64,000 nt of DNA from Channa striata (GCA_033026295.1 CM065179.1:23987275-24051274), one strand, 5' to 3'. Shown: positions 24,953 to 38,086, counted from the stretch's first letter. The notes: generated from the letters alone by a model not told the origin. Numbers and translations: made by a program.

Positions 24953-25080
24953 ATTACCACCTGGTAGCTCAATGGGTAGAGATGCTGGAGGCCAAAACAG
25001 ACAAAGTGGGATCAAATCCCAGTGTGGGATCCCAGTCCCCCACCAGGTGTGTCCCTGAGCAAGACACCCAACACTAGCTC
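24953..25080 (+). mobile_element. tRNA-derived SINE, family C
   Basis: It starts with an A box typical of a tRNA promoter (tagctcaatgggtagag, 24963-24979), followed by a B-box-like gggatcaaatccca near 25010. Next comes a body with caccaggtgtgtccctgag and caagacacccaac, common in teleost SINEs. The cloverleaf is not preserved and no terminator follows the tRNA part, so this is a SINE, not a tRNA gene. A degraded relative lies at 4150-4262. Confidence 0.65.
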
Positions 25081-25909
25081 CAGAGGACAAATTTCAAAGT
25101 AACTAATACAATAAATATATACAAATAAAGTATGTTTGTAATTCCTAATGCAGTCATGTCCCCTGCACCCTGTTAGGGTGGAGTGTGGTCACTTAGGTCC
25201 ACTATTTTATAGAAATCTTGACACTCTTACTAAATGTCTTTATATTTGCACACTTTGGTTCACTGGATTCAATGGAACCTACTCTGATCAGCCACAACCT
25301 TACCACTGGCGGTTTCAATAAAGTTAAGGAGGACAAGAGTCGTGGCCACTCTGAGCATGTGCAGCTACGCGGCCCCATGTACAGTACAATGTGATACACT
25401 GTGTGCAGAAGTGGTACAAGTACACAAACCCAAGTGCAAGTAGAGTGCAAGTATTGGGCTAAAGAAATTCACTACTTTACATAGCACATCAAATATTCTA
25501 CTCATGTACAAGTACTTACCAGATTATAAGCAGATTAATTCCTCACTACCTATTGCGGACAGTCTTTTCCCCCCTCAAGCTCAGGTCTTCTAACAAAGGC
25601 CTGGGCACTTAAGGGTCCTGTGCATTGGCTATTGTTAGGGCTGCCGTCTTCAGAACATAGATCTCAGAGGTTAATCTTGCCCCTGAGTGTCCCCCATTAC
25701 CACAGGGATCACTCGTGCCTTCACATCCACATCTGTTCCAGCTACTCTTTCAGCTCTCAGCATTTTTATCAGCTTACTGTAGCCATCGCCAGTTTGTCTC
25801 TATGTTTCAGGAAGTCATACAGGATCTTAGTGTAGTCACCGTCAACCACCTACAGCAGCTTATATACTTGGTACAAATGTTTCTGTAGACTATGTACACA
25901 CATATTCAT

Positions 25910-26215
25910 TCAGATTCAGACACCCTTTAAGACAAGGCTCCAAACATTCCTCTATGATAAACCTTATAGTTAGTGCTACTGCTATAGGCTTAGACTGCTG
26001 GGGGACCAACCCCTGATTACCCCTGAACCCCCAAGGCAGATGTCCGTCCACCCTGAGCCTGGTTCTGCTGGAGGTTTCTTCCGTTAAAGGGAGTTTTTCC
26101 TCTCCACTGTTGCCTATAGCTGCTCAAGGGGGATTTGTTGGGTTTTCTCTAAATGTCTGTATAGTCTTGACTTTATTATGTAAAGTGCCCTGAGATGACT
26201 TTGTTTTAAATTGTT
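25910..26215 (+). mobile_element. common teleost dispersed repeat, class uncertain
   Basis: Recognisable blocks in order: ctctatgataaaccttatag (about 25950), ctgctataggcttagactgc (about 25980), cctggttctgctggaggttt (about 26060), aagggagtttttcctctcc (about 26090) and gtaaagtgccctgagatgac (about 26180). I know this series as one of the most frequent interspersed repeats of spiny-rayed fish, probably the 3' part of a retrotransposon, but cannot name the family with confidence. No open frame spans it. Confidence 0.55.
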
Positions 26216-29200
26216 GCTTTTTCAGTCATCTACCGCTACCTTTCTACCTTACCTATGTAAAGCAAATACTTTATTATTTGACCTCAGGTGGACAAGACAA
26301 GTGCCTTTCCATAATTTACCATGCAGGTTGATAATGCAACACGGGACAGAAAATAGCTTCGTAATTACACAGATTTTTTTCAAATCGGACAAAAGTTAAA
26401 ATAATAAACGTAAGCCTCCGAAGCTTTTGAACTGTTTTAAACAGTCACAGACATTAAGATAACACATGCAACATCATCTAACAAACGTGTGCAAAAAAAC
26501 TAACTCTACCTCTTCAGAGGAAGTGGGCTCTTCCTTTCCATTTGCAAATAAGCCTCTACATAAATAGATGCATGCAACAGAAACTCCATTTTCACACTTG
26601 CTTTGCATGTGAATGGATTAGAGTGGTCCTCCAGCTTGAGCTTACAAGGCAGGAAGGTGGGTGTCTTGAGTGCGTGTTTGAACATTACTATAATTGTGGA
26701 GCTACTGGCCATTTCAGACGAGAATGTTCTTAAAGATGTAAAATGAATGAACAAAAACACAACACAGACCATGAAAACATTTCTGGGGTAAGTCCTTACA
26801 AAAGGGCATTACTGCACCTCTGTAGAGCAGGTTCTGTGGAACAATGATTCTGAATGGACAATGAACAACAATTGGAATCTGCTGAACCATTACATCGAAT
26901 TTACATAGAATTTGGGAAATACTTTATAGGTGGTTTAGACCAGCAGTTTCATTTACATGAGACGTATTACAGTTGCTTAGCAGCAGTAGTAAACAGGACA
27001 GGGTCACCCAGTATGCACAAATGTTAGATCAGGGTGGATAGTTAGCATGTAGCTGGTATCTACATGCAATATTAGGGAAGCATTAGGAAAGCAGTGAACA
27101 AACACAGCCATGTTTGTTTAGTGCCTATTCCTAACCCATACGATTCTGTGCCCAAATCCACCAATACTGTTGTGTTCGCCCAACTGTGATCCAGTGTTTT
27201 TGAATTGTGCTATGACGACTGCCACTTTTCGCTTGGCCCCTAGGGGGATGCAAATTCTACAGCTGTTTTCAAAATACACAAAGATGGATATTTTCATGTA
27301 ATTTTTAGGTTGGGTAGCTTCTTGCATAGAGGAGGGTGTACTGAAGGTGTACTGCCAAATGACTAAACGTAAAAGTAAATGTGCAATGGACTGTGGAACA
27401 AAAGGAATGACATCTGTCTCAGAGGTAAATTGCAATAATTAGGATGGCATTTTTTGATTGTCCTATTTGTCAGAGTGTGAAGGGGTTAGTCCAGTGTTAA
27501 CCTTTTGAAAAGATTTTTCAGAAGACATAATCTAGCTGCACTGCACATAGCAAAGGGCAGCAACAGCTACTCTGTTAAAAGGACATGGAGATAGGAGACG
27601 AAACTGGCAAAACACAGATGCCACAAAAATTTCAAAGTGATTCACTTTTCACTGGGGACCATAGTTTACAACGCCCTGTGACGGTAATAGGCTGCACAAT
27701 TTGACCAATCCTACGCGCTGAAACAGTTCTCACTGGCTGGCATTAATGAGAGGTTTCCTGACGTCCTGACAGTTAAATGGAGGAAAAACTGCACCGAGTT
27801 TGACAGTGTGCAGTCTTTCTATATTTCTTGTTTTTTTCTCTCTTGAGGTCAACTGAGCACATTAACAAGCAGGTTTAGCTCTTTTTTCGGAAGTGCTCTG
27901 CTGGTTTTATCACACCCCTGCAATATCCAGTACAATGATGTAGACTTTCCAGCACCTTTTTATGTGAAATGTTTGAGTTTATTGAGCACACTCGCTTGAC
28001 CCTGCTTTGCTTCACACAGTTTGATACAGGTTCACCTACAGCTGCCCTGTATAGACACGGTCCACTGCTTCCGACTGCTGAACGGTTCTGCTGCTGCATC
28101 TATCTGAAGTTATACCTGACGACTCTGTGTTTGTAGAATGCTATTTGATATAAAGGTAACAGTGCTAATACAGTTTTTTTTAGCAAGCCTAGGGAGATGC
28201 CCCCTTTGGTTCCGTGATGACTAATAATAACCCTTTACCTAATGCTCCATCTACTCAGCAGCAACACAGTAACAGCTGGCAAAATGTCGCCTTGGTAACT
28301 TGTCTTTTACTTTGAATCACAAATTGTGACAAAAATGATCTTTGATTCCTGCACTTTTGCTCTGCCTTTAGCCACATCCTTTCTTATTCATGCTCCGTCA
28401 TCTACCGTCCCTCATCCAACCACCTTTTCGTATGAAAAGCACAGTTGGAATAAATAACAATTACGATATTGCATTTAAGGGAGACAGTTCCAGGGAACTG
28501 GTATAGTGCTTGCTCAGTCACTGCTTTGAGAAAACCTTCTACAATTTACAGCATAACTGTATATACTGTATTTATAGTCTACAGCATTTATCATATTTTA
28601 TTATTTGCTCCTGGGTCTTTTGCTTTTTTACAGGAATAAGGAAATGATCTTAACAAGCAACTGCAAATTAAACCCTTTAGACTCGTGTAACATGGCAGCA
28701 TTTATATTGAAGACGTGATTATCCTGTTTAAAAACGGCCTACAGAGGAGCTAACCTTGGTAGACCGTGGTTGCAATGGGATCAAACATTTCCTTCAGTTC
28801 AGTAAAAATAATAGTGCCTCAAATGCAGTTGTCCAGTGGAGAATGTGAAGTTTAATCATGCCATTGATTGGGGTACTATACTGTGATCTTTGTGGTTCTT
28901 CTCTGTTTCTGCTACAGTGGCTAAAGTGGGTTTCCTGTACATCTTGGCTGAAAAGTTTTCCTGAAAACAAAATCAAATTAGCAAGCAACTATAGATGGAT
29001 AGAAAGATAGATAGAACTAACAACAATTAATACATTAAAAGTTTTCCATTGGCTCTGCATAAGATCTGCTAATTTTAGAACAGTACTCAACTGACCTACA
29101 GTACTATGGCAGCAGCGCTGGCCTACAGACTCATGACACAAAGTCAAAAACACTGACTCCAACTCAACATGGCAACAAGATGGTGCACACGCACCCAACA

Positions 29201-29265
29201 CTTTAAATTCTCTACGGTAAACTAGTGGGATCAGGGACTATGAAATAGGCTAGAGGGCATCCAAA

Positions 29266-29299
29266 GTCCATTTAAGACATTGATTTGTCTTAAATGGAC
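29266..29299. repeat. hairpin, 14-bp perfect arms, 6-base loop
   Basis: GTCCATTTAAGACA at 29266-29279 pairs exactly with 29286-29299 across TTGATT. Confidence 0.93.
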
Positions 29300-30478
29300 A
29301 TCGCTGACAGAAAGGCAACAGCAATGACTGTTTTTTTAGCACTAATCCAGTATGTAAACCTTTTTGCTTTTAACTTCTTAACTACTCAAGCTTTAAGCTA
29401 CTTTTTTTAACCAGAGAGCAACAACAAACAATTTTTATAATTATCATTTATTTATCGTTTTTTAATTTTTGATTCTGGTCAACACACAATAAAAACATAA
29501 AAATATTTATTTTAGCAGCTTTAGGGTGTTAAAGTTTAATAATAAAAGCTTTCAAACCATTATTAACAACCAAAGTTATTAATATTGGTTCAGTAGGGCA
29601 CCTAGGTTTATTAGCATCGCTACATTCGATAATTTAGAGAGAGAGACGAAAGAGAGAATGAGACCAGTCTGTTCTCATTCAAGCTTTCAGTCAGTGTTGT
29701 CACTTTGTTTTAACCCAGCAACAACCTTTTACCTCACCTTTGTTATACCTTTTCGACAATGATATGAACAATATCAAATAACTGCCAGCTGAGCATACTA
29801 ACAGGAGGAGCAGGGACTTTTGGTGCTGATAACATGTAACGCTTACTGAATGCTGTAGCAATGTAGGTAACTGAAGTTTTAGGTTAAGGGAGTAAGCACA
29901 CGGTGTATGTGTGTGTTTTTTACACTGATGCCATAGAAATTCACATGTGGCTGCACGGTGTCCTCCCCCTAACCTTACAGCATCCTTTAGTGGACCAAAT
30001 TAGACGTACGTTTGCCTGTCAGTCTGTATTACAGCTGTGTGACAACACAAGGCACAGAGACAGCAGTGGCACTGGGGCATTTTGCATGCATTCAGTCATG
30101 TATGATCCTATTACACTCAGCTGTGAGGGGGGAACCCAGAGCACTTCAAGGACAATCACTAAATGTCTGCCTTTGCACCCGGTGCACGACTACATGGTGT
30201 TGAAAATGCACATGTACGCACACAAGCCTGCAGACAAATACATATATGTGTGTGTGTATTTAGAAATACATACAGCACAGCTTTAAGAGAGAGTGATGTG
30301 AAAAAAAAAAACCCACGGCTGCGCCTGACATCTGTATTCAGACATGCAGGAGAACACATATGCAGACTTATAACGTCTGCTCACACACACAAGCCATCGC
30401 TGCAGTAGATGACCCAGTGATAAGGGATCCTGAGATCCATGCAATAACCGTCAGTCTCCCTCCAAGATAAATATTAAC

Positions 30479-30523
30479 CACAGGGTTATGAATTTGAACT
30501 TCAAATGGGCTCATAACCCTGTG
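30479..30523. repeat. long hairpin: 13-bp perfect outer arms plus 7-bp inner arms
   Basis: CACAGGGTTATGA at 30479-30491 pairs exactly with TCATAACCCTGTG at 30511-30523. Immediately inside, ATTTGAA (30492-30498) and TTCAAAT (30500-30506) pair around a single C. The only unpaired arm bases are GGGC at 30507-30510. The fold is 20 bp with one 4-base bulge. Confidence 0.9.
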
Positions 30524-30592
30524 CCTGTCTCACACTCTGAAATGTTTGTCACAGGAAGATGGATTTTGCATTTTCAACAACAATAACAAATT

Positions 30593-30609
30593 AATAAATA
30601 AATAAATAA
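30593..30609. repeat. (AATA)4 microsatellite
   Basis: Four AATA units. Confidence 0.85.
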
Positions 30610-31833
30610 TTCTAGCTTGATCTGAATCTATAGAAGTGACTCTAAAAGACCAGCTGCAGATACAGTATTTTTTGCAGTTGTGCCTGTTTGAGCAGTTTGA
30701 GATAATGCTTTTTGGGAAGGCAGACTACAGACAGAACCTAAAGATGACAGAATTCCTCCCTCCACACATCTATATAAAGTAATGTGTGAAACCTATATTA
30801 AAATGCTATTTCCTTGCACATTTATGAATTTAATTGTTTGTTAAATTTTCTATTTATCTGCCTCATGTATCTCTGACTTTTAACCAGTGACCAGGCTTTC
30901 ATTCCGCTGACTTTCAGTCCGCTGTCAGTGAAATGTCGACGTGAGTGAGCACATAGTGCGTGACTTTTTCACTCTGACAAAGAAACTGGGGGAATGAATA
31001 TCTCTATGGATATTTGTAAAAATGGCACAAATCATTAGCAATGGTTTGCAACCTTGTACAAGTAGAATTCACACATCTACTAAAGATCAAGGAACAAGAT
31101 CAAGGATCAGGGAACTTGATACTGATATCGATATTGTCAATTAACCACAACAAAATTATTTTTCGTCTATCTCAGAGGAAGCAGCAGTACATTAAAACGT
31201 TAACTAGTAAGAATAAAACAGTCAACCAGTCAAAATAGCAGCATGAACATTATTGCTCAGACATTTTTGACCTTAGCAGTCAGTCAGTGTGTGTGCTTTG
31301 TGTCTAATCTTCCTTGACATCAACTCTCAGATATGGATCATGATTTTATAAATGTAATTTATTTTCAACAATCCTAACATTAAAACCAACAATGAAATGC
31401 ATCTACTCACAAGGTAATTCTGCAGCCTGGATTTATTGATAGACCTCCATTATTGTCAAAAAACAATATAAATACATAATCCAGACAAACCTTTTCACTG
31501 GCTGATGTGTTTTACAGCAGAACAAGTCCAAGATACAGACTGACAGACTTTACTCATGAGCTAAAGCAGTTCATTGTTGGTTTGAGTGTCTGCATGGGAA
31601 TTGTGTAAAGCATGACTTATGTAAAGAATGTCCAAAGTTATCCTCTCCTGGCAATAAGAAAGCCCTCAGGAAATACACAGTTAAATAGATGCAATTGAAC
31701 AAAACACACATGGGGGTTTTGTCAGACCCATCTGGTTACAGTCAGTCAGCCATATAGCTATACATGAACACACAATATTCTGTCATCATGTGTGAGGTAA
31801 TGTGACCATAGGGTGTGATAATCTATCTTTCTA

Positions 31834-32120
31834 CACTGATGAGCCACAACATTAAGTACACCTGTGCAGTTCAATAAAGCAGCTCTGCCATGAATTCTAC
31901 TTTTACAAGGTTATAATTTCTCAGTTTTAAGTAGAAACTGTCAGAAATGTGATAATTCTATTATGTGTTTATCATTGTGGTCAAAGTAGGTAGCGGAGTT
32001 TTACTCCATTGTGCATTTAAAATAAATTTTGGTTTTATTGTTTGGGCCACCTCATTTATTTTGAATATGGAGAAAATATTAGAAATAGATTGCACAGGTG
32101 TAAGTTTTGGCTGACCTGTG
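31834..32120 (+). mobile_element. Tc1/mariner-type MITE, 287 bp, TA-flanked
   Basis: The left end CACTGATGAGCC (31834 on) and the reverse complement of the right end, CACAGGTCAGCC (from 32120), form imperfect inverted repeats. They continue about 35 bp to the shared inner word ACACCTGTGCA (31858-31868 and 32091-32101). TA dinucleotides flank both ends (31832-31833 and 32121-32122), as expected for Tc1/mariner insertion. The interior has no open frame. The end of a second copy in opposite orientation lies at 47040-47251. Confidence 0.65.
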
Positions 32121-32121
32121 T

Positions 32122-32935
32122 ATACAGTACGGCTCTGATTCTTACGGTATAAGACATGTTAGCCCAAACCAAAACTGCCCTACAGATACAGTAAGTGATG
32201 TGACGTGGTTTTTGACTTCCCAACATAGAGCTCACCTTACATCACATGAAGGGCAGCATCAGCAACTCATTTCAAAGTCAAATTACTGTTTTGTACCTAC
32301 TTTAACCGACGGCTTTTCAGAGGGTGCTGGTTGTACAATACCAAATTTTATGCTATTTACTGATTTTTGTATAGTAATTAAATGTGGCTGGATTATTAAT
32401 AACACACTGCCTGTGGTGTGAAAAACACAGAACTTGAAAGGGAAATTAAGCATTTCTTACATTGTTCTTTCTAAAAAAGAAACTGTGTTCCTCAGGTTTT
32501 TTTCCATATTCTAATAGAAATAGTCAACCATTACAACACAAGCTATTAAACACTAAAACCCTTAAGGATTTATTAAAGGATTTAATTTAGGAAAGTCAAT
32601 CAACACACTGGTGTTTAGCATCTAAAACGTAACAAGTGCAGCAAAGTGGGCACTTATGTCATTGAAACACATAAATATCCAAAAATAGTATAAAAATCAA
32701 TAATATAGCAGTCTGCTGTTTACAGCCATCTACTATCTACTGATCTTGTCGTTTCTGGATTCTAAATGTGTTGTCTCAACCTGGCAGTGGTGCTCTCTTT
32801 CACAGCCGAGCTCTATAGTGTAGTTCTCTGATGTGTTAGAAAGTGAAAGTCAGAGTGAATGTGAAACATAATCTGTGTACGCTGGTGAAGTTGTGGTGGT
32901 TTTGTCTGCGGCAATATAGTTTAATTTGCTTTAAG
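32122..32935. other. intron, nothing recognised
   Basis: AT-rich spacer between the MITE and the degraded RTE LINE. Confidence 0.5.
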
Positions 32936-33660
32936 GATGCCGATGGAGAAGTTCAGAGAAGGTCGTAGGGAGATGCATTGTGTCTTCGTAGATTTAAAGA
33001 AACGCCTGACAGGGTGCCGAGAGAGGAGCTGTGGTGTTGTATAAGGATGTCTGGAGTGGCAGAGACGTATGTTAGAGTGGTGTGGTAAGGTGCGTTGTAG
33101 GTATGACATAGGAGATCAAAGCGGAGGTGGGTCTGCATCAAGGATCGGCTCTAAACCCCCTTCTTCTTAGGGTTCTTAGGGTCAAGGGTGTGGAGCAAAG
33201 GCTGGAATGGGTGGAGAAAAGTGTCAGCGAGAATGAAAGGAAAGGTGTTCAAGATGCTGGTGAGACCAGCGATGTAGTACGGTTTGGAGACATTGGAGAA
33301 GAAAGACAGGAAGCAGAGCTGGAGGTAGCAGAGCTTAATGATGTTGAGGTTCACTTTTGGACTGACGAGGATAGACAGGCTCAGGATTGAGAACAAGAGA
33401 AGCATAGCTCATGTTTGAGCTTTTGGAGATAAAGACAGATTGAGGTGGTTTGGACATGTTCAGAGCAGAGACTGTGAATATATGGGTAGAAGGACGCTAA
33501 GGTTGGAGCTGCCAGGCAGGAGGACTAGAGGAAAACCAAAGAGGAGACTTATGGATGTAGTGAGAGGCAGATAGTATGAGAGAGGAGGATACAGAGGAAA
33601 GGGTTAGATGGAGGCAGATGATTTGCTGTGGTGACTCCTAGAAGGAAATAACCAAGAACT
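32936..33660 (+). pseudogene. degraded RTE-type LINE, internally deleted
   Basis: The first part (about 32945-33160) matches the reverse-transcriptase segment around motif A to motif B of the copy at 36627-38869. Recognisable pieces include the 'DRVPREEL' region (about 33010-33030), 'MSGVAETYVRVV' (about 33048-33083) and 'VGLHQGSAL' (33127-33153). The sequence then jumps to the region after the catalytic 'FADD' motif, which is missing. It continues to the C-terminal 'RLRWFGHVQ' and 'RRML' blocks (about 33435-33500) and the 3' end near 33660. Frame breaks and stops occur throughout. This is a non-autonomous fossil on the opposite strand to the other copy. Confidence 0.75.
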
Positions 33661-36616
33661 TGTGCAGACCGGTGAGTTCAGATACCGAAGCTCTTTTTAT
33701 CATGTCGGTGTCGAAAACATTCAGCATGTCGTTTATTATTTTAAAAGTCGTTTATTAAAATCACTTCTGTTACTTACCTCTGGCTAATCCTTTTCTATCT
33801 GGACACCCTTGTTAAGTACATTTTACATCATACAATTTACAAAATCACAATATTCGCTATTCAACTGTATGTCAGAGATGCCCAGTATAACAGTCTGAAA
33901 TAAAAATTAAATACTGAAAACTGAAACATCCTGTACACTGACCGGTTGTCGAGCACTTGTATAATTTAGCTGTCTTGCTGTTAATTGACCGTCCTTGGTC
34001 TTCCTAGCCTTTGACTTTATATTCACCAGGATATTATCTGTGCTTTATTCACAATCATTGTGGCTTTAATTGGGACCACCACTGCTGATCATTGTCTGTT
34101 TATGAGCTATTGACAAGGCACTAATGTTTATAGATTGCATCAAATTAGATAAGAGTACAGCTGATGAAACTTTAATGATCCTACCTTGAAAGTGGAAGAG
34201 GAAACAAATAATGGAATTTTAACATGCGTAAAGAATCTATGCAGTAATCAGTTTAAATCCTTGGAGGTAGGGTGGATTATGAAGTGGTTGTTTAAAGAAT
34301 GAGAAGCTGAAAGTCAATGCTCCGCATGTGCTGTATGGAAAAGATTGCTCCACTATCGATCTTGGAGTTACATGGTTCGATCTGGGCACAGTACAGTTTG
34401 GAGATAATGTACTGCAAAACCACTGATTTGACTCTGAAAGAACCTTATTATTGCCCCGCTAAGAAAGTGTTTCAGCAAAATTACATTAGAGGGTCTTGGA
34501 GTTTGGCTTGGGATACATTTTGGCACCGTCTGTTCCTGAGGAGGTAATTGATATTGATAGTAAACCCTCTAATCCAGACCAGTATGAACATCTGTTGAGT
34601 CTGTGTGTGTGTGTAGAATGGATTGTCAGGTGTTGCTGAAAAAGGAGACAGAGAGGGAAAGGAAATCTTCTATTTCTGATTAAAGTGAAAGGAACAGGAT
34701 AAGACAACAGTGATTGAGGAGAGGGGCAGATTATTGCCGGGTGAACTGGGGTGAGAGGAAGGAATGGGGTGAAGGCCAAACTTGGAATGTCTAGCATGTT
34801 ACCATAGAAACTATATGTTCTAAGAAATGGATTGTACTTTAAATTCTACTTCACTGTGTTGTCGTAACAATTTAACAAGAACAATAACACAATTATACCT
34901 TCATAATGACTTCTAATTATGCATTAAATGTTTTTCTCCTTCTTTTGCATCTCCACATAAGACTTCTGTTGTCACACATATCTCTAACATGCCAAAAACG
35001 CTGGGAGACTGAGTAAAGGATGTATAAGGACTCTATAGAGCAGCATCACTCTATAGAAGTGATGCTGTTTTGTTTTTCTTTAGCAAAAAAAAAGGCCAGG
35101 TGAAAGATTAGGGATTAAGAAAAAAGCTCACCCTATAGGTGGAGTAAGTGCCCAGTTTAAATCTGGGGCAGCCAGCTGAATTTCTTGTGTGGGGAGATAG
35201 ATAAATCTTTTCTCTCTTTAGGTAGGGCCTTTCACCTCGTCTATTATTTAGGTGTTTATCTCTTCTACCAATTCAAGTTTTTAAAATAGTTTCAAAATAG
35301 ATATTATTGTCCTGCTCTGCACCCCCATGAGTTCATTTGGTTACTAAATGGCCACTTTGTTGGCTCCATATGGCATGATGCAGTTGTTTTGTATGTATAG
35401 TGGCATGGCATTTTCCCCCTGCTGACCCATGTCTACCACAGCATTAATACCCTTATGTGGCTTATTCTGTGTATATAGTAGCATTACAGGAAATACTCCA
35501 ATACTTATTTAAAACATGCAAGATCAAACACTAAGATATCAGTTGAAATCCTAAACTAAGTGCACTGTCTCTTTTAACGTTGGTGTACGGGTGGTGAGGC
35601 ATAGCATAGATAAGTGGATGAAAGGAGTAGATTTAAAAGGCAAAAAGCTTTACCTTGTCTTTAACCTGAGCTTCCTACTTATCACTTTTGATGGTAAGTC
35701 TTTTGTGAATCAAAGCAACATTGGATTTCACATAAGACGAATCCAGCTGTCAGCTGAGCTGACAAGTAACTGTAAACTGCAAGTACAGTCTGAGAATATA
35801 GTAAGAATGATGAAACATCTGGTAACTGCTTCTTTTTTTACACCAGTCACATACTCTTAGATGAGTCTGATTCAGTGCAAAACTTTGTTCAGCTGGGTTT
35901 TGATGTGCATCAGACTGGTTGGAGGGTTAAGTGACAGCTATGTCTCCAATAGTAATGTCTCAAGGATGAATTATGTGATGTATGTGGAGCATCAAAGCTT
36001 CATACAAGTCACCAAAACTTAATCCACCAAGGCTGGTCTGTTTGATAAGGAGTGTTTCAAAAATGGAGCAGATGTAGTAGAACATCCCTCGGTTATATAA
36101 GATGGCATTGATATTCTCCATCTTAATAAATAAATTGAATGGAAAGACTTAACCAACAAAGACAAACAGATACTGCGCACATATCCACATTACTTTTTTT
36201 CCCACTGTGCCATTCTCTTCAGCCACAAGAACATTAAAGGTGGGTTAATTCACAGCACATAATGTTTGCTCCTGTTTGTGCATAGTTTTAGGAAATAGCA
36301 TTTTAGGAAATCAGCGAGCCTTTTAAAAATTAAACAACTATGTGAACACTATTTCATATTGGAAAGACCATAAATAATGTACTTGGAGCTGAAAACAGAC
36401 AGGACAACAAAATACTGCTATATTTTTGCGATGGAGATCAAATAAACTATACTTTAATATATATAAATTTTATTGATGCTGAAATTTCTATTAAAATCCA
36501 AGACATAAAGTAAGAGGTGTAACAACATGTGAAACAAATTTAATTATAGCATCTCTAGATTTTATACCCAAGATCATGGATGCAGATAGAAATGAACGGA
36601 TGTTAACAATAATAAG
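33661..36616. other. intron between two RTE copies, nothing else recognised
   Basis: A short GT run at 34602-34614 and a hairpin at 35041-35067. No gene evidence. Confidence 0.5.
35041..35067. repeat. hairpin, 9-bp perfect arms, 9-base loop
   Basis: CAGCATCAC at 35041-35049 pairs exactly with GTGATGCTG at 35059-35067. The loop (tctatagaa) and the sequence just before the stem (actctatagag, 35029-35039) share the word ctctataga. Confidence 0.88.
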
Positions 36617-36626
36617 AGTAAAATAC
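36617..36626. repeat. target-site duplication, left copy, of RTE LINE
   Basis: AGTAAAATAC here is identical to 38870-38879 on the other side of the RTE element. Confidence 0.65.
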
Positions 36627-37315
36627 TAATACTACTCTTTCGGCTTTTCCCATCGGGGCGCCACAATCATCCGTTTCCACTTCACTCTATCCTGGGCATC
36701 TTCCTCTCTGACACCAGCTAACCTCATGTCCTCTGTTAGGACATCCATATATCTCCTCCTTGGTCGTCTTCTCGCCCTCTTGCCTGGCAGCTCCATCTCC
36801 AACATCCTTCTACCAATATATTCACTGTCCCTCCTCTGCACATGTCCAAACCATCTCAATCTGGCCTCTCTGACTTTGTTGCTGACACAGGCAACGTGTG
36901 CTGTCCCTCTGATGAGCTCGTTCCTTATTCTATCAAACCTTGTCACTCCTAAGGAGAACCTCAACATCTTCATCTCTGCTGCTTCCATCTCTGCCTCTTG
37001 TCTCTTTCTCACTGCTACTGTCTCTAACCCATAGAGCAGAGCTGGTCTCACCACTGTCCTGTTCACCTTTCCTTTGAGTCTTGCTGACACTCTTCTGTCC
37101 CACAACACTCCTGACACTTTCCTCCACCCACTCCAACCCGCCTGCACTCGCCTCTTCACCTCTTTTCCACACTCCCCATCACACTGAACTGTTGAGCCCA
37201 AGTACTTAAACTCCTGCACCTTCTTCACCTCAGCCCCCTGTAACCTCACGCTTCTACCTTGCTCCCTCTCGTTTACACACATGTATTCTGTCTTGCTACG
37301 ACTGACTTTCATGCC

Positions 37316-37318
37316 TCA
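37316..37318 (-). other. in-frame stop (TGA) in RTE frame
   Basis: Between FALER and GMKVSRSK. A CpG transition of CGA would explain it. Confidence 0.9.
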
Positions 37319-38083
37319 TCTTTCCAGAGCAAACCTCCACCTCTCCAGCTGTTCCTCCACCTGCTCTCTACTCTCACTGCAAATCACAATGTCATCTGCA
37401 AACATCATTGTCCGGGGAGATTTCTGTCTGACCTCATCTGTCAACCTGTCCATCAGCATAGCAAACAAGAAGGCACTCAAAGCCGATCCTTGGTGTAGTC
37501 CCACCTCCACCTTGAACTCCTCTGTCTGACCTACGGCACACCTCACCACCGTCATGCTCCTCTCATACATGTCCTGAACTACTCTGACGTACTTCTCTGC
37601 CACTCCCGACATCCTCATACAGTACCACAGCTCCTCCCTCGGCACCCTGTCATACGCCTTCTCTAAATCCACAAAGACACAATGCAGCTCCTTCTGACCA
37701 TCTCTGTACTTTTCCATCAACAACCTCAAAGCGAAAATGGCATCAGTGGTGCTCTTACGGGGCATGAAACCATACTGCTGCTCACAAATCTCCACCTCCT
37801 TCCTAAGCCTGGCCTCCACTACTCTTTCCCACACCTTCATTGTGTGGCTCATCAGCTTTATCCCTCTGTAGTTGCTGCAGTTCTTCGTGTCACCCTTGTT
37901 CTTAAAGATCGGCACCAGAACGCTTCTCCTCCATTCCTCAGGCATCTTCTCACTCTCTAAAATCCTGTTAAACAGACCTGTCAGAAAGTTCACTGCTGTC
38001 TCTCCTAGACACTTCCACACCTCCACAGGTACATCATCACCAACAGCCTTTCCGCTCTTCATCCTTTTCAGAGTCTTCCTCAC

Positions 38084-38086
38084 CTA
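38084..38086 (-). other. in-frame stop (TAG) in RTE frame
   Basis: Between EIRKD and VRKTLKRM. The frame is otherwise continuous across it. Confidence 0.9.

Larger units (their letters stand above)
26216..31831. other. intron, nothing recognised apart from hairpins and simple repeats
   Basis: Hairpins at 29266-29299 and 30479-30523 and an AAAT run at 30593-30609. No exon-like segment with splice sites was found. Confidence 0.5.

Noticed and set aside
24953..25030. tRNA gene on the plus strand
   Set aside because: Promoter boxes only; the cloverleaf is broken and a SINE body follows.
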